DNA of 64,000 nt, taken from contig JAHQIW010005075.1 of assembly GCA_019055375.1 (NCBI GenBank), positions 31,361-95,360 of the forward strand. Direction: 5' to 3'. A program made the translations under genes and the position numbers. Origin of the DNA: Parelaphostrongylus tenuis. Its lineage: Eukaryota > Nematoda > Chromadorea > Rhabditida > Metastrongylidae. Under the pieces are notes generated by a model. That model had not been told where the DNA came from, did not search any database, and saw only the letters and a list, made by a program, of their open reading frames with translations. How positions within the stretch are numbered: the stretch's first letter is position 1; each line of letters begins with the position of its first letter. Below, piece by piece: positions 13,301 to 23,139 of the stretch.

Positions 13301-15723
13301 TGGATCAGCCTAAATATGTCGGGCAATTTTCGGATAACAAGTAATTACTTCTCTATCAGATAGCCACTATAATATATGGCAAGTAAACGGAACCTCCTAT
13401 TGATAACAACTGGGAAGTTCAAAAAGGAAACAACAGTTTAGAAAAATTAAGCCTACAAAACTCGAACCCTAACAATCGGTTCTTGGAAGTGATGAGTGAA
13501 ACCGTCACGTTTGAACTCCGATGAAAAACTGTGGAGGGAAATCGTACTGAGAGCTCGATCTTCAGCATCGATAGCGACAACAGATACATTGCAACCTTCA
13601 AACGCTAACAACATAGCATCAGATGCCGGATACCCTAAAAAACCTGCTGATTAGAGCGGAAACATTAAATTATTTGACAGAGAAAAGATAGGAAAAGCTC
13701 ATGGCATTGACAATCCCTAGAGGATGCGCCATGGATTCGTCTTTATGAAGCAATGTTTGAGGTAACTGAATGCATATCTTGCCTTTACAGTGGCTCGCGG
13801 AGGTGATGTTATCCTCCCGGACAAGTCCAGTATCCATTCATCGACCCCGGAAGGATAGAAGGTGGTGAGCTTTCAGCGCGCGGCAGAGCCATCGATGGCG
13901 TGTGTGTCGCAGGTCACCTTCAATCACTGCGCTACACGCGCCCATCATTCGATGTTGAAATATATCCACCATAAAATGAACCACATATGGTTCTTACATA
14001 ACCGAGTCTCAACTCATAGGGCACCATTTGATTGAAATGAACTAGTGAGATAAATTCAATTTGAAACCACTGAACTCTGCTGAGAACATATAGTTCAATA
14101 ATTCTTGGATACTTGAACGACCAATCTTCACTGACAGCAGGAGCCCAGTACAGAGAAAGTGCTCTGGTTCAGCTGTTCCGTTTCCTGGAGTCCCTAGGTA
14201 AGCATAACTGGGGCTTCCTCACATCTTCACCACATTGAAGCAGTCGCCGGCACTTTGGATCAGTGAGAGATTACCACCTTGCGCCTGGTACCTAGCAAGA
14301 ATGCGCTCGTTCCTGGTACGGCTTTCCTCTTAACTGGGCTTTCCGGATGGAATCGTCGGACTCCTTCTCGGCTTTGGTGATCTTGCAGGCGGAAGGGCTG
14401 AACCACTCGCTGTACCTCAAACTCCGACACCCAGGAACACTTCCTCGCCACAATGAAGCGGTAAACCTTTGGGTCTAGGATGAGTTCACTGATTGAATCG
14501 AAACGAAATTCCCGATTCCTAAGCCCTCTAGATCGATTTTTTCCAGTTTTCCTCGTTGAAGTTAATCCGGGAAAGTGAGATGTCCCGATGATCCGACTTT
14601 TTCTCGGAAAACCTAGAAGAAAGATACTATGCTAAACAAATCCTTACGACGAGGTGGACACATGGGGCTACTATTGCACACGATAGGCAGAAATAGAAGT
14701 CTAACTGATGATTGCTTCAATCACTCGGCGATCAACAGGACGAGAAGTGATGCAGGTTATTTTTTTCCATCATATAAAACCCGCATCACTTTCTTCCTGA
14801 GCGAATGCCAGTACTTCAAGCATTCGATTTGTTTTCTTGCATTTCTTGCTTCCTTAAATGTCTCGTCTTCTTTATGAATGTCGCTGAATATTAGTTGAGC
14901 AAATCTCCTTGCAATCTCAAGAATAGTCAGGCTGAGGTGCTCTTTACGAAATTCGTTGATTGATTGCCGGAGAGTGTTAGGGGGACCAATTCCGCACTGA
15001 GCATCACTAACCACTCGATTACCCGCTGGTGGTACAGGTGATACAGAAAGTAAAGTTATAGGCAGCGAAACGACTGGGAAAGCAAGATTTCATTCATAAA
15101 CGAACAAACAAATGCTCAAATGCAATCCCGCCTGTGGCTTTCTTCATGTGTCCAAGATTTTGAAAGCTTCTCTGTCGATATCGAAAAACATGAACTTTTG
15201 GATTTTGAGCAAATTCAATATGAAAAGGATATTTTTCTGCAATTCCGAGTCACTCTCCTCTATAAGCCTGTCAATTCTCTCAGCTCCTCAAACACACTAG
15301 TTTATAAAAAATTGGCCTGTAAATGGAAAAACACCATCTATGATAGCTAAAATATCAGATTAGTGCGCTGAAGCGTAGAAAGAGCGGTGTCATAACAGCC
15401 GTTGTTGGTGCAACGGTTCGAGCACTCACCCTCCAATAGGGTGAAATATGGGTTCGAAACCTAACTGACGCAAAAGTTTACCGCATCACTCTACATCAAT
15501 GGATATATCAGAGTCTTAGAGTTGTTCGAAAAAATGAGATTCGTACCGGGAAGTTTCGCCTTAGCAAACGATTGAATCGGAGCCATAAATCGACAACTAT
15601 AAACGCATTCGAGCTTTGTTCCTTGTTGCCATTCTTCTGTTGCATCCCTCGGTGGACGTAGAGTATAGGGATTAGTTCGAAATAGTCGCAAGTATTTAGC
15701 ACCAACAGTAAGAAGCTGATTTC
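7400..15723 (-). CDS. cpsf-1: CPSF1 (160 kDa subunit of cleavage and polyadenylation specificity factor), partial
   Basis: CPSF1 is the large WD/beta-propeller scaffold of the complex that recognises the AAUAAA signal in pre-mRNA in the nucleus. Exons in gene order: 15723-15547, 13634-13462, 13309-13191, 12163-12071, 11730-11620, 10821-10683, 10603-10444, 10041-9932, about 9142-9024, 8588-8433, 8316-8212, 8136-8096, 8040-7899, 7794-7618, 7561-7400. All joins keep phase except into the exon ending at 9024. Family landmarks are [27 protein letters not shown] next to YLNQSVPP, the LGTLDGRLF strand, [14 protein letters not shown], the acidic DEDDIELYG linker, [13 protein letters not shown] and [12 protein letters not shown]. 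About 665 residues are covered, against roughly 1,440 in animal orthologues. The start exon and the C-terminal half are not recognised. Introns hold SINEs and tRNA-like repeats. Identification is sure; boundaries at both ends are open. Confidence 0.9.
8849..8930 (+). repeat. tRNA-like sequence
   Basis: A 75-80 nt block with a box A-like GAAGTGG and a good box B (GGGTTCAACTCCC), closed by complementary GGCCTCA/TGAGG-like ends. It lies in a CPSF1 intron. The anticodon arm is not convincing, so I read it as a tRNA pseudogene or SINE head. Confidence 0.45.
9560..9632 (-). repeat. tRNA-like sequence
   Basis: Read on the minus strand, it starts GGCCTCGGTGGTGTAGTGG and has box B GGGTCGAACACGG, much like a tRNA-Gly or tRNA-Glu head, inside a CPSF1 intron. 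The acceptor stem does not close well, so a pseudogene is likelier than a working tRNA. Confidence 0.45.
9712..9785 (+). repeat. tRNA-like sequence
   Basis: Starts GGCCTCGGTGACGCAGTGG and carries GGGTTCAACTACCG, so it is related to the minus-strand tRNA-like block 80 bp upstream, in opposite orientation. Both lie in one CPSF1 intron. No regular cloverleaf. Confidence 0.45.
10108..10195 (+). repeat. tRNA-like sequence
   Basis: Contains GTGATTAGCATATGCCTCC then AGGTTCAATTCCTCTCC, resembling the tRNA-like element at 37298-37368. Lies in a CPSF1 intron just before a TA microsatellite. Confidence 0.4.
10230..10432. repeat. TA/CATA microsatellite
   Basis: About 200 bp of alternating TA with CA interruptions in a CPSF1 intron. 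The two long Ile/Tyr-rich open frames here are products of the dinucleotide repeat and are not genes. Confidence 0.9.
11790..12025 (+). repeat. SINE-2 copy
   Basis: The head has a box A-like ATGGTGCAGTGG and box B GGTTTGATCTC. The body ends with the family wording CATTCTACGACATT then ATGAAGAAAACGAAG. It lies in a CPSF1 intron. Related copies are near 13.0, 14.9, 18.9, 34.4, 39.2, 42.2, 52.3 and 56.6 kb. Confidence 0.6.
12430..12665 (-). repeat. SINE-1-like copy
   Basis: On the minus strand, a box B (GTTCGATCTCG) lies downstream of a box A remnant near 12650, followed by the body wording CTTCCTTGGGTGGCGATTTG then GATAGCAGCATTGA. More diverged than the 367 and 2386 copies. Confidence 0.5.
12890..13060 (+). 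repeat. SINE-2 fragment
   Basis: The 3' half only: CTCGAGATTGG, then GCATTCCACGCCGTTCGCGA, then AAATTGAATGCTAAAAGTGC and a CGCACGGTAAAG end, as in the other SINE-2 copies. No tRNA-like head is seen. Confidence 0.5.
13715..13955 (-). repeat. SINE-1 copy
   Basis: On the minus strand the box A (GTAGCGCAGTG) and the GATGGCTCTGCCG box B region lead the shared body and the tail with GGGATTGTCAATGCC. It sits in the first large intron of the recognised CPSF1 region. Confidence 0.6.
14225..14480 (-). repeat. Dispersed repeat, pair with 19.1-19.4 kb
   Basis: On the plus strand, GTTCAGCC-related and GGAAAGCC blocks and the end CCGGCGACTGCTTCAATGTG are shared with 19120-19375 (GCCGGCGACTGCTTCAATGT). 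In nematodes such GC-rich blocks often come from the 5' part of non-LTR elements, but I see no reading frame to prove it. Confidence 0.45.
14750..15025 (-). repeat. SINE-2 copy
   Basis: On the minus strand: GTGATGCTCAGTGC head remnant, GAGATTGCAAGGAGATTTG, then ATATTCAGCGACATTCATAA and the ATCGAATGCTTGAAGTACTG end. The 85-codon open frame here is this repeat. Confidence 0.55.
15396..15475 (+). repeat. tRNA-like sequence
   Basis: GTTGGTGCAACGGTTCGAGC followed by GGGTTCGAAACC and a CTGACGC end resembles the tRNA-like element at 37298. It lies just 3' of the first recognised CPSF1 exon on the opposite strand. The anticodon arm is not regular. Confidence 0.45.
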
Positions 15724-15899
15724 CTGAAAGGAAATCTCCACATGATCTAGATTAGATACGATTTCTATGGTCCCTAACCAATCGATGAGAAGTGCTAAAA
15801 GACTCTACCTAAAATAAATTCATCAACTGCTATCAACACGAACAAAACCATGGCGATAATTTAAAGCAGAAAGAAACTTTGAAGAAGTTTAAGTGACAC

Positions 15900-17044
15900 T
15901 AAAATCCTTCCAAATTGAACATGCGTTGATCCTAGTCCTAAATATTAGGTCGTTCTATAGCTTTTGGCGGTACTCCTCCGTTATGCGTACCCTGTCCCAA
16001 TCACTTGAAAAAAAAAACGTATTTTTGGTTGTTCTCAAAGTCTGAGTAGTCATTCGATAGCTTAAGCCAAACAAATCGGATGGTGCATTTTATTTTCAAA
16101 ATGGCTTTATTATTGCGTTGTAACGACAAAAATAAGAGTATATTGCTTATTCAGACATTTCTCGCTGATCAAAGCTTTCCCTCTAAACTTTAAGTAACCA
16201 TTCAATAGCTTAGATTTCGATGATTTCAAGTATATATTTGGTTTTTTCAAAGGTTCTTCTTGTTGCGCTGTAATAATAAAGAGAATATTGAGTTTCGCAA
16301 ATTCGGCAACGGAAAAAGCATTGTGGTTTAGTGACCATGGTTGCGAATTTTCTATCCACATACCGGCAAAGCACGTTGGTTTGATGTCGATGTTGCGCTT
16401 CGCGAAATTTAGCATACTTTTGGCTCCTACAGCTCACTAAAAAGTCCTTTTCGAAAGCCAAGCACATTGTGGAATTTACGATATTTGAGCTATCTAATGA
16501 TTGCTAAAAATTCAAAGAAAAAGCTTTGTTCAAGGAGATCATTTTAGTCAGGAACATAATTTCATGTCTCCTGTTAGAGCGTGGCCATATTAATTTAAGT
16601 TACACCTCTGAAATCTTAGAGATTTAAGCTATTAGATAATTGTTAGAACTTGAGGAAAAAGCGAATGGCGCGTTTCTCAAGAGATTGCAAAAAGGTACGA
16701 AAGACGAAAACGATCTGAATTTGCGAAACCCAGCTTCCTTCTGATTGTTATAGCTCAAGAAAGACTTCCTTTATAAAACAAATTACACCATTGGAATCAT
16801 CAAGACTTAAGCTATCGAACTGTTGGAAAGTCTGAAGGCAAAGCTTTGGTCAGCAAGAAATGCTTGAATGAAAAACATAATCTTTTCTCGCTAGAACGCA
16901 TTATCAAAGCCTTTTGGAAATAAAATTTACCATTCAAACTCTTTCGACAGAAGCTATCGAACGATTATCGAAACTTCAAAATAGTCTGAAAAAAGTTTCC
17001 TGAGGGGTAGAAACAGGGCACGAATTACGGAAAAATACCGCCTG
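15900..17044. repeat. R3-like repeat block
   Basis: Several diverged units repeat the wording of a short motif about a cell-wide family: ATTCRATAGCTTA, AGCTATCGAA, GCGCTGTAATAATAAAG and CGTTTTT blocks recur on this stretch at irregular spacing of 100-300 bp. The two overlapping minus-strand frames of 85 and 101 codons lie inside it. No gene recognised. Confidence 0.4.
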
Positions 17045-17595
17045 GGCACTAGAGCAAGAAGCACCAAATTTATTAACCAGAAGTAAATAAGACTGCATGT
17101 TTGGTATCATTCGATTGCGCATTTTCTTGCAAACATTCTAGTATACGAATCGCCCATATTTGCCTCGAGATGGAGCTGTAGTGGGAAGAAATCCGCTTGT
17201 TACTCTCACACAGGAATTCTGTGTAGGAGAAAATTCTAGTGAAGCGGCACGCAAGGTTGATGAAGCTTGGGGCGATGATACGGTTACAGAAAGGACAGCT
17301 AGGAAGTGGCTGGGGAAGTTCAAAGCTGGAGAGAACAGTCTAGAGGATCAGTCACGGTCAGGCCGTCCACAGAAAGCTCCCTTGATCATGCGTGCCTCTT
17401 CATTAACATTTATCCCTAGGCGCCATTGGTGCATGACTAGCAAGCTTATTTGTCCCACGACGGCTCTATCTCAGAGCAAGTAAGGGAATTAGTATACCAA
17501 AATGTTCGCAAGAAAATGCGCAATTGAATGATACCAAGATCAAGCAAATACGATTAATTCTGGCTAATAAATTTGGTGTTTATTCTTCTAGTGCC
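17045..17595 (+). mobile_element. Mariner-family element, internally deleted
   Basis: Both ends form inverted repeats of roughly 100 bp beginning GGCACTAGA (left from 17045, right ending at 17595 as TCTAGTGCC). They share CACCAAATTTATTA, GGTATCATTC and GCGCATTTTCTTGC in the same order. Between them is the start of a mariner transposase only. I see no clear TA target-site duplication. The element is about 550 bp, less than half of a full mariner, so it is a deletion derivative that could move only with a helper. Confidence 0.75.
17160..17483 (+). pseudogene. Mariner transposase, N-terminal fragment
   Basis: The frame encodes the DNA-binding helix-turn-helix of mariner transposases: EAARKVDEAWG (about residues 28-38), TVTERTARKWLGKFKAG and SLEDQSRSGRPQK. 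In the family this is followed by a linker and a catalytic DDD domain. Here homology ends after about 75 residues, and the remaining 30 codons are unrelated. The protein could at most bind the inverted ends. It lies inside the element 17045-17595. Confidence 0.75.
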
Positions 17596-18104
17596 AAAAT
17601 TTATGAAACGACTCAATAAAAGTTAGGTTTATGGGGATTGGCAAGCTCACAGAAAAAGAAATATGCAGCATAGGTATACTGATGAGTTTCTCATACATTC
17701 TCAGAGGTTTAAATAAATAGGATGATGAAATAAATTGAAAAACAAAAAAATAAAAGGATAAATACAATAAATAGCTCGGAAAATGCTCTTGAACAGCTTG
17801 GCAACAACCTTTTCCCGGAAGAAATCTCCCATAAGCGCTAATGTTCACCGTCGTCGAGTCGTCGCTTTCGTTCAGATATGAATACATTATGAATCAATCG
17901 AAGAATTGTCTCTGTCGTCGAAACGAAGGACTCTGTGGTCTAACTGGAAAGCATCAATCCCTGAAATTGAACGACAGAAGCAATTGAATAGAGGATGGCC
18001 GAGAAAAAAGTATGGAACGGGAATGAAGAATAGAATAGAAAGAGAATAGTGAACGAGATGAATTAAGATGAACAACGTAAGCAACTGAGTATACGATAGG
18101 AGCT

Positions 18105-18370
18105 AAAGAAAATGAGAAAGAACAAACTAGGGAAAAAAAGAAAAGAAAGAAAAAGAGGAAGAGAGAAAAAATAAAGAAGAAGAAATAAAGGAAAAAAGAA
18201 AACATTGAGAAAAAAGAAGAGGAAAAAAAGCATGGAATGAAATGAGATAAAGAAAAAAATGTGACCGACACATAAGCACTAAAAAAGCATTGAAAAATAA
18301 GAAAAGAAAAATGAAGAAAAAAAGGAAAATCTGAAGAAAAAAGCACAAGGGAGAAGAATGAGGAAAACCG
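18105..18370 (+). repeat. Long polypurine tract
   Basis: About 260 bp almost free of pyrimidines on the plus strand, built of GAAAAA, AAGAAG and GAGGAAGAG units without a fixed period. The Phe/Ser-rich minus-strand frames of 104 and 130 codons are its mirror and are rejected as genes. Confidence 0.85.
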
Positions 18371-18589
18371 TACGAAGAGGAAATTATCTGAACTTTACTT
18401 TGAATGCTCTTCAAATTAAGAACCTTCACAGAGATCTTCACAGAGCAGCAGCTTCAAGTAGCTTGAATAGAAGATAGATAACCAATCAATCAATAAGTAC
18501 AAAGTCATCAATCAATCGATAAATGCAGAGCAAATTGTCAATTAATCGTCTGATTTCACTTCGGACATGAAATCCGTCTTCAAACTGTG

Positions 18590-18720
18590 AACGTTTGACG
18601 ATTTCGAGACCGTGGAACCACGACCTCCGCATCTCTAATTGGCAACTCTGAACGGTCTGCTCCACCTCCTCTCCATCTCTAACCTTCAACTAGTCACTGA
18701 GCGCGGTTCCGAAAGGGTTA
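18590..18720 (+). repeat. Dispersed hairpin repeat family R5, half
   Basis: GAGACCGTGGAACCACGACC, CGCATCTCTAATTGGC and ACGGTCTGCTCCACCTCCTC recur near 20.7 and 62.0 kb. In those copies the same block appears in two inverted arms; here only one arm is clear. Confidence 0.5.
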
Positions 18721-18834
18721 GGGAGATTCTCCCTATAGAACGGTAGCATCAACAGCTCAAATATAAACCAAATCAAAGCGCGAAAATTCTGAATATTGAT
18801 AGTAATTTTTTTATTTATTTATAGGACCAGTGGT

Positions 18835-19060
18835 CATGACTTTGTTATTATGCGAATCCCAGTACTTCTAGTTTTTTATTCGCTTTTCGTCTTCTTACTG
18901 AATGTCGTAGGATCTGGTTAAGTGAGTCTCTTTGCAATCTGGAGGATAGCCTGGTTACGGCATTCTATAGGATGTCCGTTGCTGACGCCGAAGAACTGGG
19001 GGGAGGGGGGAGGGGGGGTGTGAAGCTCGGCTCTACGCGCCTTGAAGAGCATCACAACCG
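18835..19060 (-). repeat. SINE-2 copy with poly-G tract
   Basis: On the minus strand the end wording (AGTACTGGGATTCGC, then ACGAAAAGC) and, further on, TGGTCATGACC follow the SINE-2 order. The block ATAGCCTGGTTACGGC near 18950 matches the copy in the palindrome arms. A run of G near 19000-19018 interrupts it. Confidence 0.5.
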
Positions 19061-19119
19061 CTCAGCCAAGGCACCCCAAATAACAATAGTAGTAATAACA
19101 ATAGTATTAAACCTCCCAA

Positions 19120-19375
19120 ATGGTTTTCCGCCCCATCGTAACTGGGAGGTGGTTTTTGGGTGTCGGACTGCGAAGTACAGCGAGGGGTTCAACGTCCCAG
19201 CAGAGCCACCCAAGCTGATGAGAAGGAGCCCGACGTTCTCACTCGGAAAACCCTGTTAAGAGTAAACCGTACCACGGATGACCCCGTCAGTTTGGTAGTT
19301 GGTAGTCGCAAGGTGGCAATCTCCCTCTGATCCACGAAGCCGGCGACTGCTTCAATGTGGTTACGACCCGAGGAA
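19120..19375 (+). repeat. Dispersed repeat, pair with 14.2-14.5 kb
   Basis: Shares CACTCGGAAAACCC, GTTAAGAGTAAACCGTACCA, CGCAAGGTGGCAATCTC and CCGGCGACTGCTTCAATGTG with the minus-strand block at 14225-14480. Clear similarity over about 200 bp; nature unknown. Confidence 0.5.
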
Positions 19376-19780
19376 ACCCCGCCTAGGGTTACCTCGGAGT
19401 TCCAGGGAATAAATCAGTGAAGACGGGCCGTTCAAGGATCCAGATAATAAAAAATGGTTAATATTATCGATTCTGAAGAAAACGATGAGATCGAGATGAG
19501 ACGGACAAATAACGTCTTCTCTACATTTCGTGGTTTTAGCCAAATTATAAGAAAAGAACCAACTCGACTTCCCTGTTATCCTTGACGGGACGGCAACTTC
19601 TACAGAGATCCCACGGAGTAACAGATCTCTGAGAGACCATTGGAATGGCTTTTCTCCCCAGCTTAAACGTACCACGATTATCGCGCCCCAGCGATAATCT
19701 GGAGCTCGTATCGTAAAATTTTCTCCTTTGAGTTTTATTATTTTCTTCTTTTTTTCTTTTTTTTTCTTTAGAACGACAGT

Positions 19781-19793
19781 GGGGGGGGGGGGG
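19781..19793 (+). repeat. Poly-G run
   Basis: Thirteen consecutive G, preceded by a pyrimidine-rich stretch of T and C from about 19735. Confidence 0.95.
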
Positions 19794-20139
19794 ACTTCAT
19801 CGTTGCTAAGAATCATAATCTCTTCCAAGAGGGTTTGTAAGGTTTTTCTTCTACTTTTCCAGTAAACCTGAACTCCCCTGGGTTGAAAAATTCTCTATTT
19901 TTCAGTGGGGAAAAGCCACGTTTCCCCAAAAACGGACATATATCCAAGTGTTAGTGTCCATTCTGGTTATTTTATTCATATTCTCGTGGGCGATCGATGG
20001 TTTGAACTCGTGGAGATCACGTTACGATCACGTGAAGTGTACTCCAATGGGTACATGCAAGCTCATTGACTATGTAGATCCTTGTAACTTTTCCTATGCT
20101 AGTCATTCTACGGTTCCTGTAAATGATCGTTTTATCTAT

Positions 20140-20480
20140 TTATTTTAGTACAATCTGATAGATATTCTCAGCCTTCCGGAGGTCTGCGGCGCCGATGATG
20201 TATCATTCCACGTCAAGTGAAAAGATCCCTTGAAGTGGCGTCCTTTCAGAGTGATTGATTGTCGACTGCATGGCTTACGGCTGTCAAGTCAGTATGTTCG
20301 GATCCATAGCTTACAATCCGTAGAGCATTTGATACCGATGAGGCGTGCGAGAATACGCCGAAACGTGCGTATACCATTGGAGATGATTTTACCGGATCCC
20401 TGGGAAGCCTGGAATATTCTATCAGAATATATTGAATTTTTTAAGCGAACTCTTAAGATAGTCGATTGAAAGGTATGGAT
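20140..20480 (+). repeat. Dispersed repeat family R4
   Basis: CAGCCTTCCGGAGGTCTG, GTGGCGTCCTTTCAGAGTG, TCGACTGCATGGCTTACGGC and TAAGATAGTCGATTG recur, partly in other order, at 22300-22530. This family also has the GTTTCG...GCCTCATC block (see 21660, 22560, 53.4 kb). Non-coding. Confidence 0.5.
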
Positions 20481-20647
20481 ATTTATTCAAATTTTTCAGC
20501 TTCCACGGGATTGCTGTAGAGCTTTTATTCGACTAACCTTTTATGTCATCGTCTTCCTCACAGCTGAATTGATCCCAGCGAATGAGAACCGAGAATCGAA
20601 AGAAATGATGATTATTCATTGTCGAGATTACGTGATGATGCCGTAGC

Positions 20648-20800
20648 CCTTTCGGAACCATGGACCCAATCCTCTGCGTCTCTGACCCTCCAGCATGTTG
20701 CGTCTGAGAGTCTAACCACGGTTTGCCGTTGTTAAATGTAGAACTTTGAAGCTTAGGGACGCAGAGGATTGGAATCGTGGTCCCAAAAAGGTTAAAAAAT
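20648..20800. repeat. Hairpin MITE, family R5
   Basis: Left end CCCTTTCGGAACCATGGACC followed by AATCCTCTGCGTCTCTGA. The right end gives the inverted copy: on the minus strand CCTTTTTGGGACCACGATTC then AATCCTCTGCGTCCCT. Arms of about 45 bp around roughly 60 bp. Confidence 0.65.
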
Positions 20801-20984
20801 CATTAGAATTGTTTGTCGCTCGCCTCTGTTGGAATTCCTTTCCAACGTGATGTTTACAGGTCACATTCAAACCGGTTAGCTTTCGCCAAACCTCACTCTG
20901 TTTTGAGTTATTGCCATCCGTCACCGTCTATTGATCCAGAAAATCTTTATGAAAGAATTGGTGGTCTGTGAAAAATCCGACCTC

Positions 20985-21056
20985 CGGCGGAAGTTGAACC
21001 CGTGTTTCCCCCATGCGGGGGCGCATGCTACCCATTTGCGCTACCGGTGCCACCGC
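20985..21056 (-). repeat. tRNA-like sequence
   Basis: On the minus strand, GGTGGCACCGGTAGCGCAAATG precedes a G-rich arm, GGGGGAAACACGGGTTCAAC and CTTCCGCC. The two box-like blocks are about 40 bp apart as in a tRNA. The anticodon arm is long and irregular. Confidence 0.45.
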
Positions 21057-21659
21057 TTTGCTACCACATTTTCGTATGTTTTCCGTAGTCTCTTCATATC
21101 TCATCAATTTATGCCAATCCTTCTTTCAATCCATCATATCCATCATACATCCTGCTTTTTTCTTTCCGTCTTAATTCATAATTTATCTATTCATCTCTCT
21201 TGCATTTTGCTCTATTCTGTCATTATTACGGGTTGTTTTTGTTATTCTATTCCCTTATTCTTTCTGAAAAACAAAGAACTTTTTTTTGAGGGTTTTTTTT
21301 TCCTTGAATTTGAGTCCGTCTTTCAGCACTTTCCTGTGAAGTTCAATGCCTCCCTTGTTCTCAGAGAATAAATTGTTTTCGAAGAGCTTAGTTTGTTCTC
21401 TGATAGGTGCGTTCATCGAAAATTTCTATTGGAAGAAGATAAACGAGATTTTCTTACTAGTAAAGAAGCGAATGTTAAGGTCGATTGCAAGTTGTTATGC
21501 GCCGCCACGCATTTCAGCTGTTTTTCTTCTCATTACTTTTGTGAGTTTTTGGAAACTATAAAAGACATTCGTATTAGTAAACTTTGAATTTCACTTTATA
21601 TCACACTTTAGATCCGTTAGGTTCATAAAACTTCGTTATAAATATTCAATGTAGTCAGA

Positions 21660-21774
21660 GAGAATGCTAAGGACCATTTTGAGTTTGGTACGTTAGTGGC
21701 TTACGTACGTTTCGGCCGTTCCGCCCGCCTCATCGGAGCCACACGCCCTCGCAGCCCCCCCCCCCCCCCCCCCC
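21660..21774 (+). repeat. R4 fragment ending in a poly-C run
   Basis: GTGGCTTACGTACGTTTCGG and CGCCTCATCGGAGCC match the R4 family. It is followed by a run of 20 C at 21755-21774. Confidence 0.55.
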
Positions 21775-22014
21775 ACTTTACTGATAGTAAAGACAGGTTG
21801 AGCATTGTTACGGTGAAACATGACATGTGGTTTGCACGTTTTTCACGCAATCTCGAACATGAAAAAGTAATCACTTCCTAATAGACAAATTTGGCCACAT
21901 TTTTCAATTACAAGCGGTAGGAACGACTTTGATTTAACTTTCTAAGCATTGGCATAATGTTATAACTAAACCGTATATCCAGTAATGATAAATTATATAC
22001 AGAATTTTGGACCT

Positions 22015-22085
22015 CGCTTGGGAGTCGAACCCCTGTTTCGCCATCTCCGAGGTGCGTGCTAACCACTGCACTCTCGAGGCTCCAG
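22015..22085 (-). repeat. tRNA-like sequence
   Basis: On the minus strand: GAGCCTCGAGAGTGCAGTGG, TTAGCACGCACCTCGG and AGGGGTTCGACTCCC. The A and B boxes are good and the T arm is regular. The acceptor ends pair only in part. Likely a tRNA pseudogene. Confidence 0.5.
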
Positions 22086-22159
22086 TTCTGCGAAGGGTTG
22101 AAGCACGAGTTTGATTCCCGCCCGAGCTTCAAGCTTTGTATATCAGTCAACATTCTTGG

Positions 22160-22275
22160 ATATGTTCATATGTACATATATATTTATATATGTGCATATA
22201 TATCGAGGCATATATATGTATATATGCGCACGTATATACATATATATATATATATATGCATATATGTGTAAATAT
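22160..22275. repeat. TA/CATA microsatellite
   Basis: Alternating TA and CATA repeats over about 110 bp, giving spurious Tyr/Ile-rich frames in three phases. Confidence 0.85.
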
Positions 22276-22299
22276 GAGATTACAGTACATTTTATATGA

Positions 22300-22640
22300 T
22301 GTGATGGAATATCTTAAGCCTATCAGAAATCATAGAGGCATTTCTAGTGGTTGACGTACGTTTCAGCGTATTCTCGCACGCCTTATCAGTACCACGTACG
22401 TTAAGTGATAAGACCACTCCATGTGGCGTTCTTTCAGAGTGAGAATGTCGACTGCATGGCTTACGGCTGTTACGGAGAACATCTAACAACGCCTTCCAAT
22501 CGACTATCTTGAGACTCTGTTTAAAAATTCAATATAATGTGATAGAGTGCTTTACCTTCCAGAAGTTATAGAGGCATTTCTAGTGGTATACTTACGTTTC
22601 GGCCTATTCACTCACCGTAGGGCATGTGGTGTTCATCAGG
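22300..22640 (+). repeat. Dispersed repeat family R4, two partial units
   Basis: Two units start with GAGGCATTTCTAGTGGTT or GTGGTATACTTACGTTTCGG; the first continues into GTGGCGTTCTTTCAGAGTG and TGCATGGCTTACGGCTG, as at 20230. Non-coding. Confidence 0.5.
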
Positions 22641-22844
22641 CGAGACCGTTTTTTCTTTGACCTCTCAATCTTTTTCATAGTCCTTTTCTTTTCTATAAAT
22701 AGAATAGTAGGACCTCGATCTCAAAAATTTAGTTCGCTGCATTTGTGAAGAAATATATGCCTTTTCTTGATAAGCAGTTGCGAGGTCGTTATAATAGTAT
22801 TTTTTGAACACAGCAATACGACACAAAAATGAAACAATGGGAGC

Positions 22845-23060
22845 GCGTGTGGCGTATTGGTAAGAGGTACTCTGTGACACGCGAGAGCGACCAATCGAAT
22901 GATTTCGCGCTAGAAGCTCACCAAGCCCTCCGTCCCTTCGTGGTCGGTGAATTGGTACCAGACTTGTCTGGGAGGATAGCAGCTGACTCGATGCATTGCT
23001 AAACCACCGCAGGTGTTAATGGGCGGATATGCATCCAGTCACCTTGGATTTGGTCAAACC
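22845..23060 (+). repeat. SINE-1 copy
   Basis: Head GTGTGGCGTATTGGTAAGAG, body CTCACCAAGCCCTCCGTCCC, GGTACCAGACTTGTCTGGGA, AACCACCGCAGGTG and ATGCATCCAGTCACC, all in the order of the other copies. Confidence 0.65.
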
Positions 23061-23139
23061 TTTGGAATTCGCCGTTGATTGGAAGCGGAGTCGCGCTGGC
23101 CTCTGGCACGGATGTTGCAAACAGGCAGCATCTGCACAT

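Noticed and set aside
17954..18441. Overlapping Phe/Ser-rich minus-strand frames of 104 and 130 codons, looking like membrane proteins
   Set aside because: They are the pyrimidine strand of a long purine tract; low complexity explains the hydrophobicity and the lack of stops.
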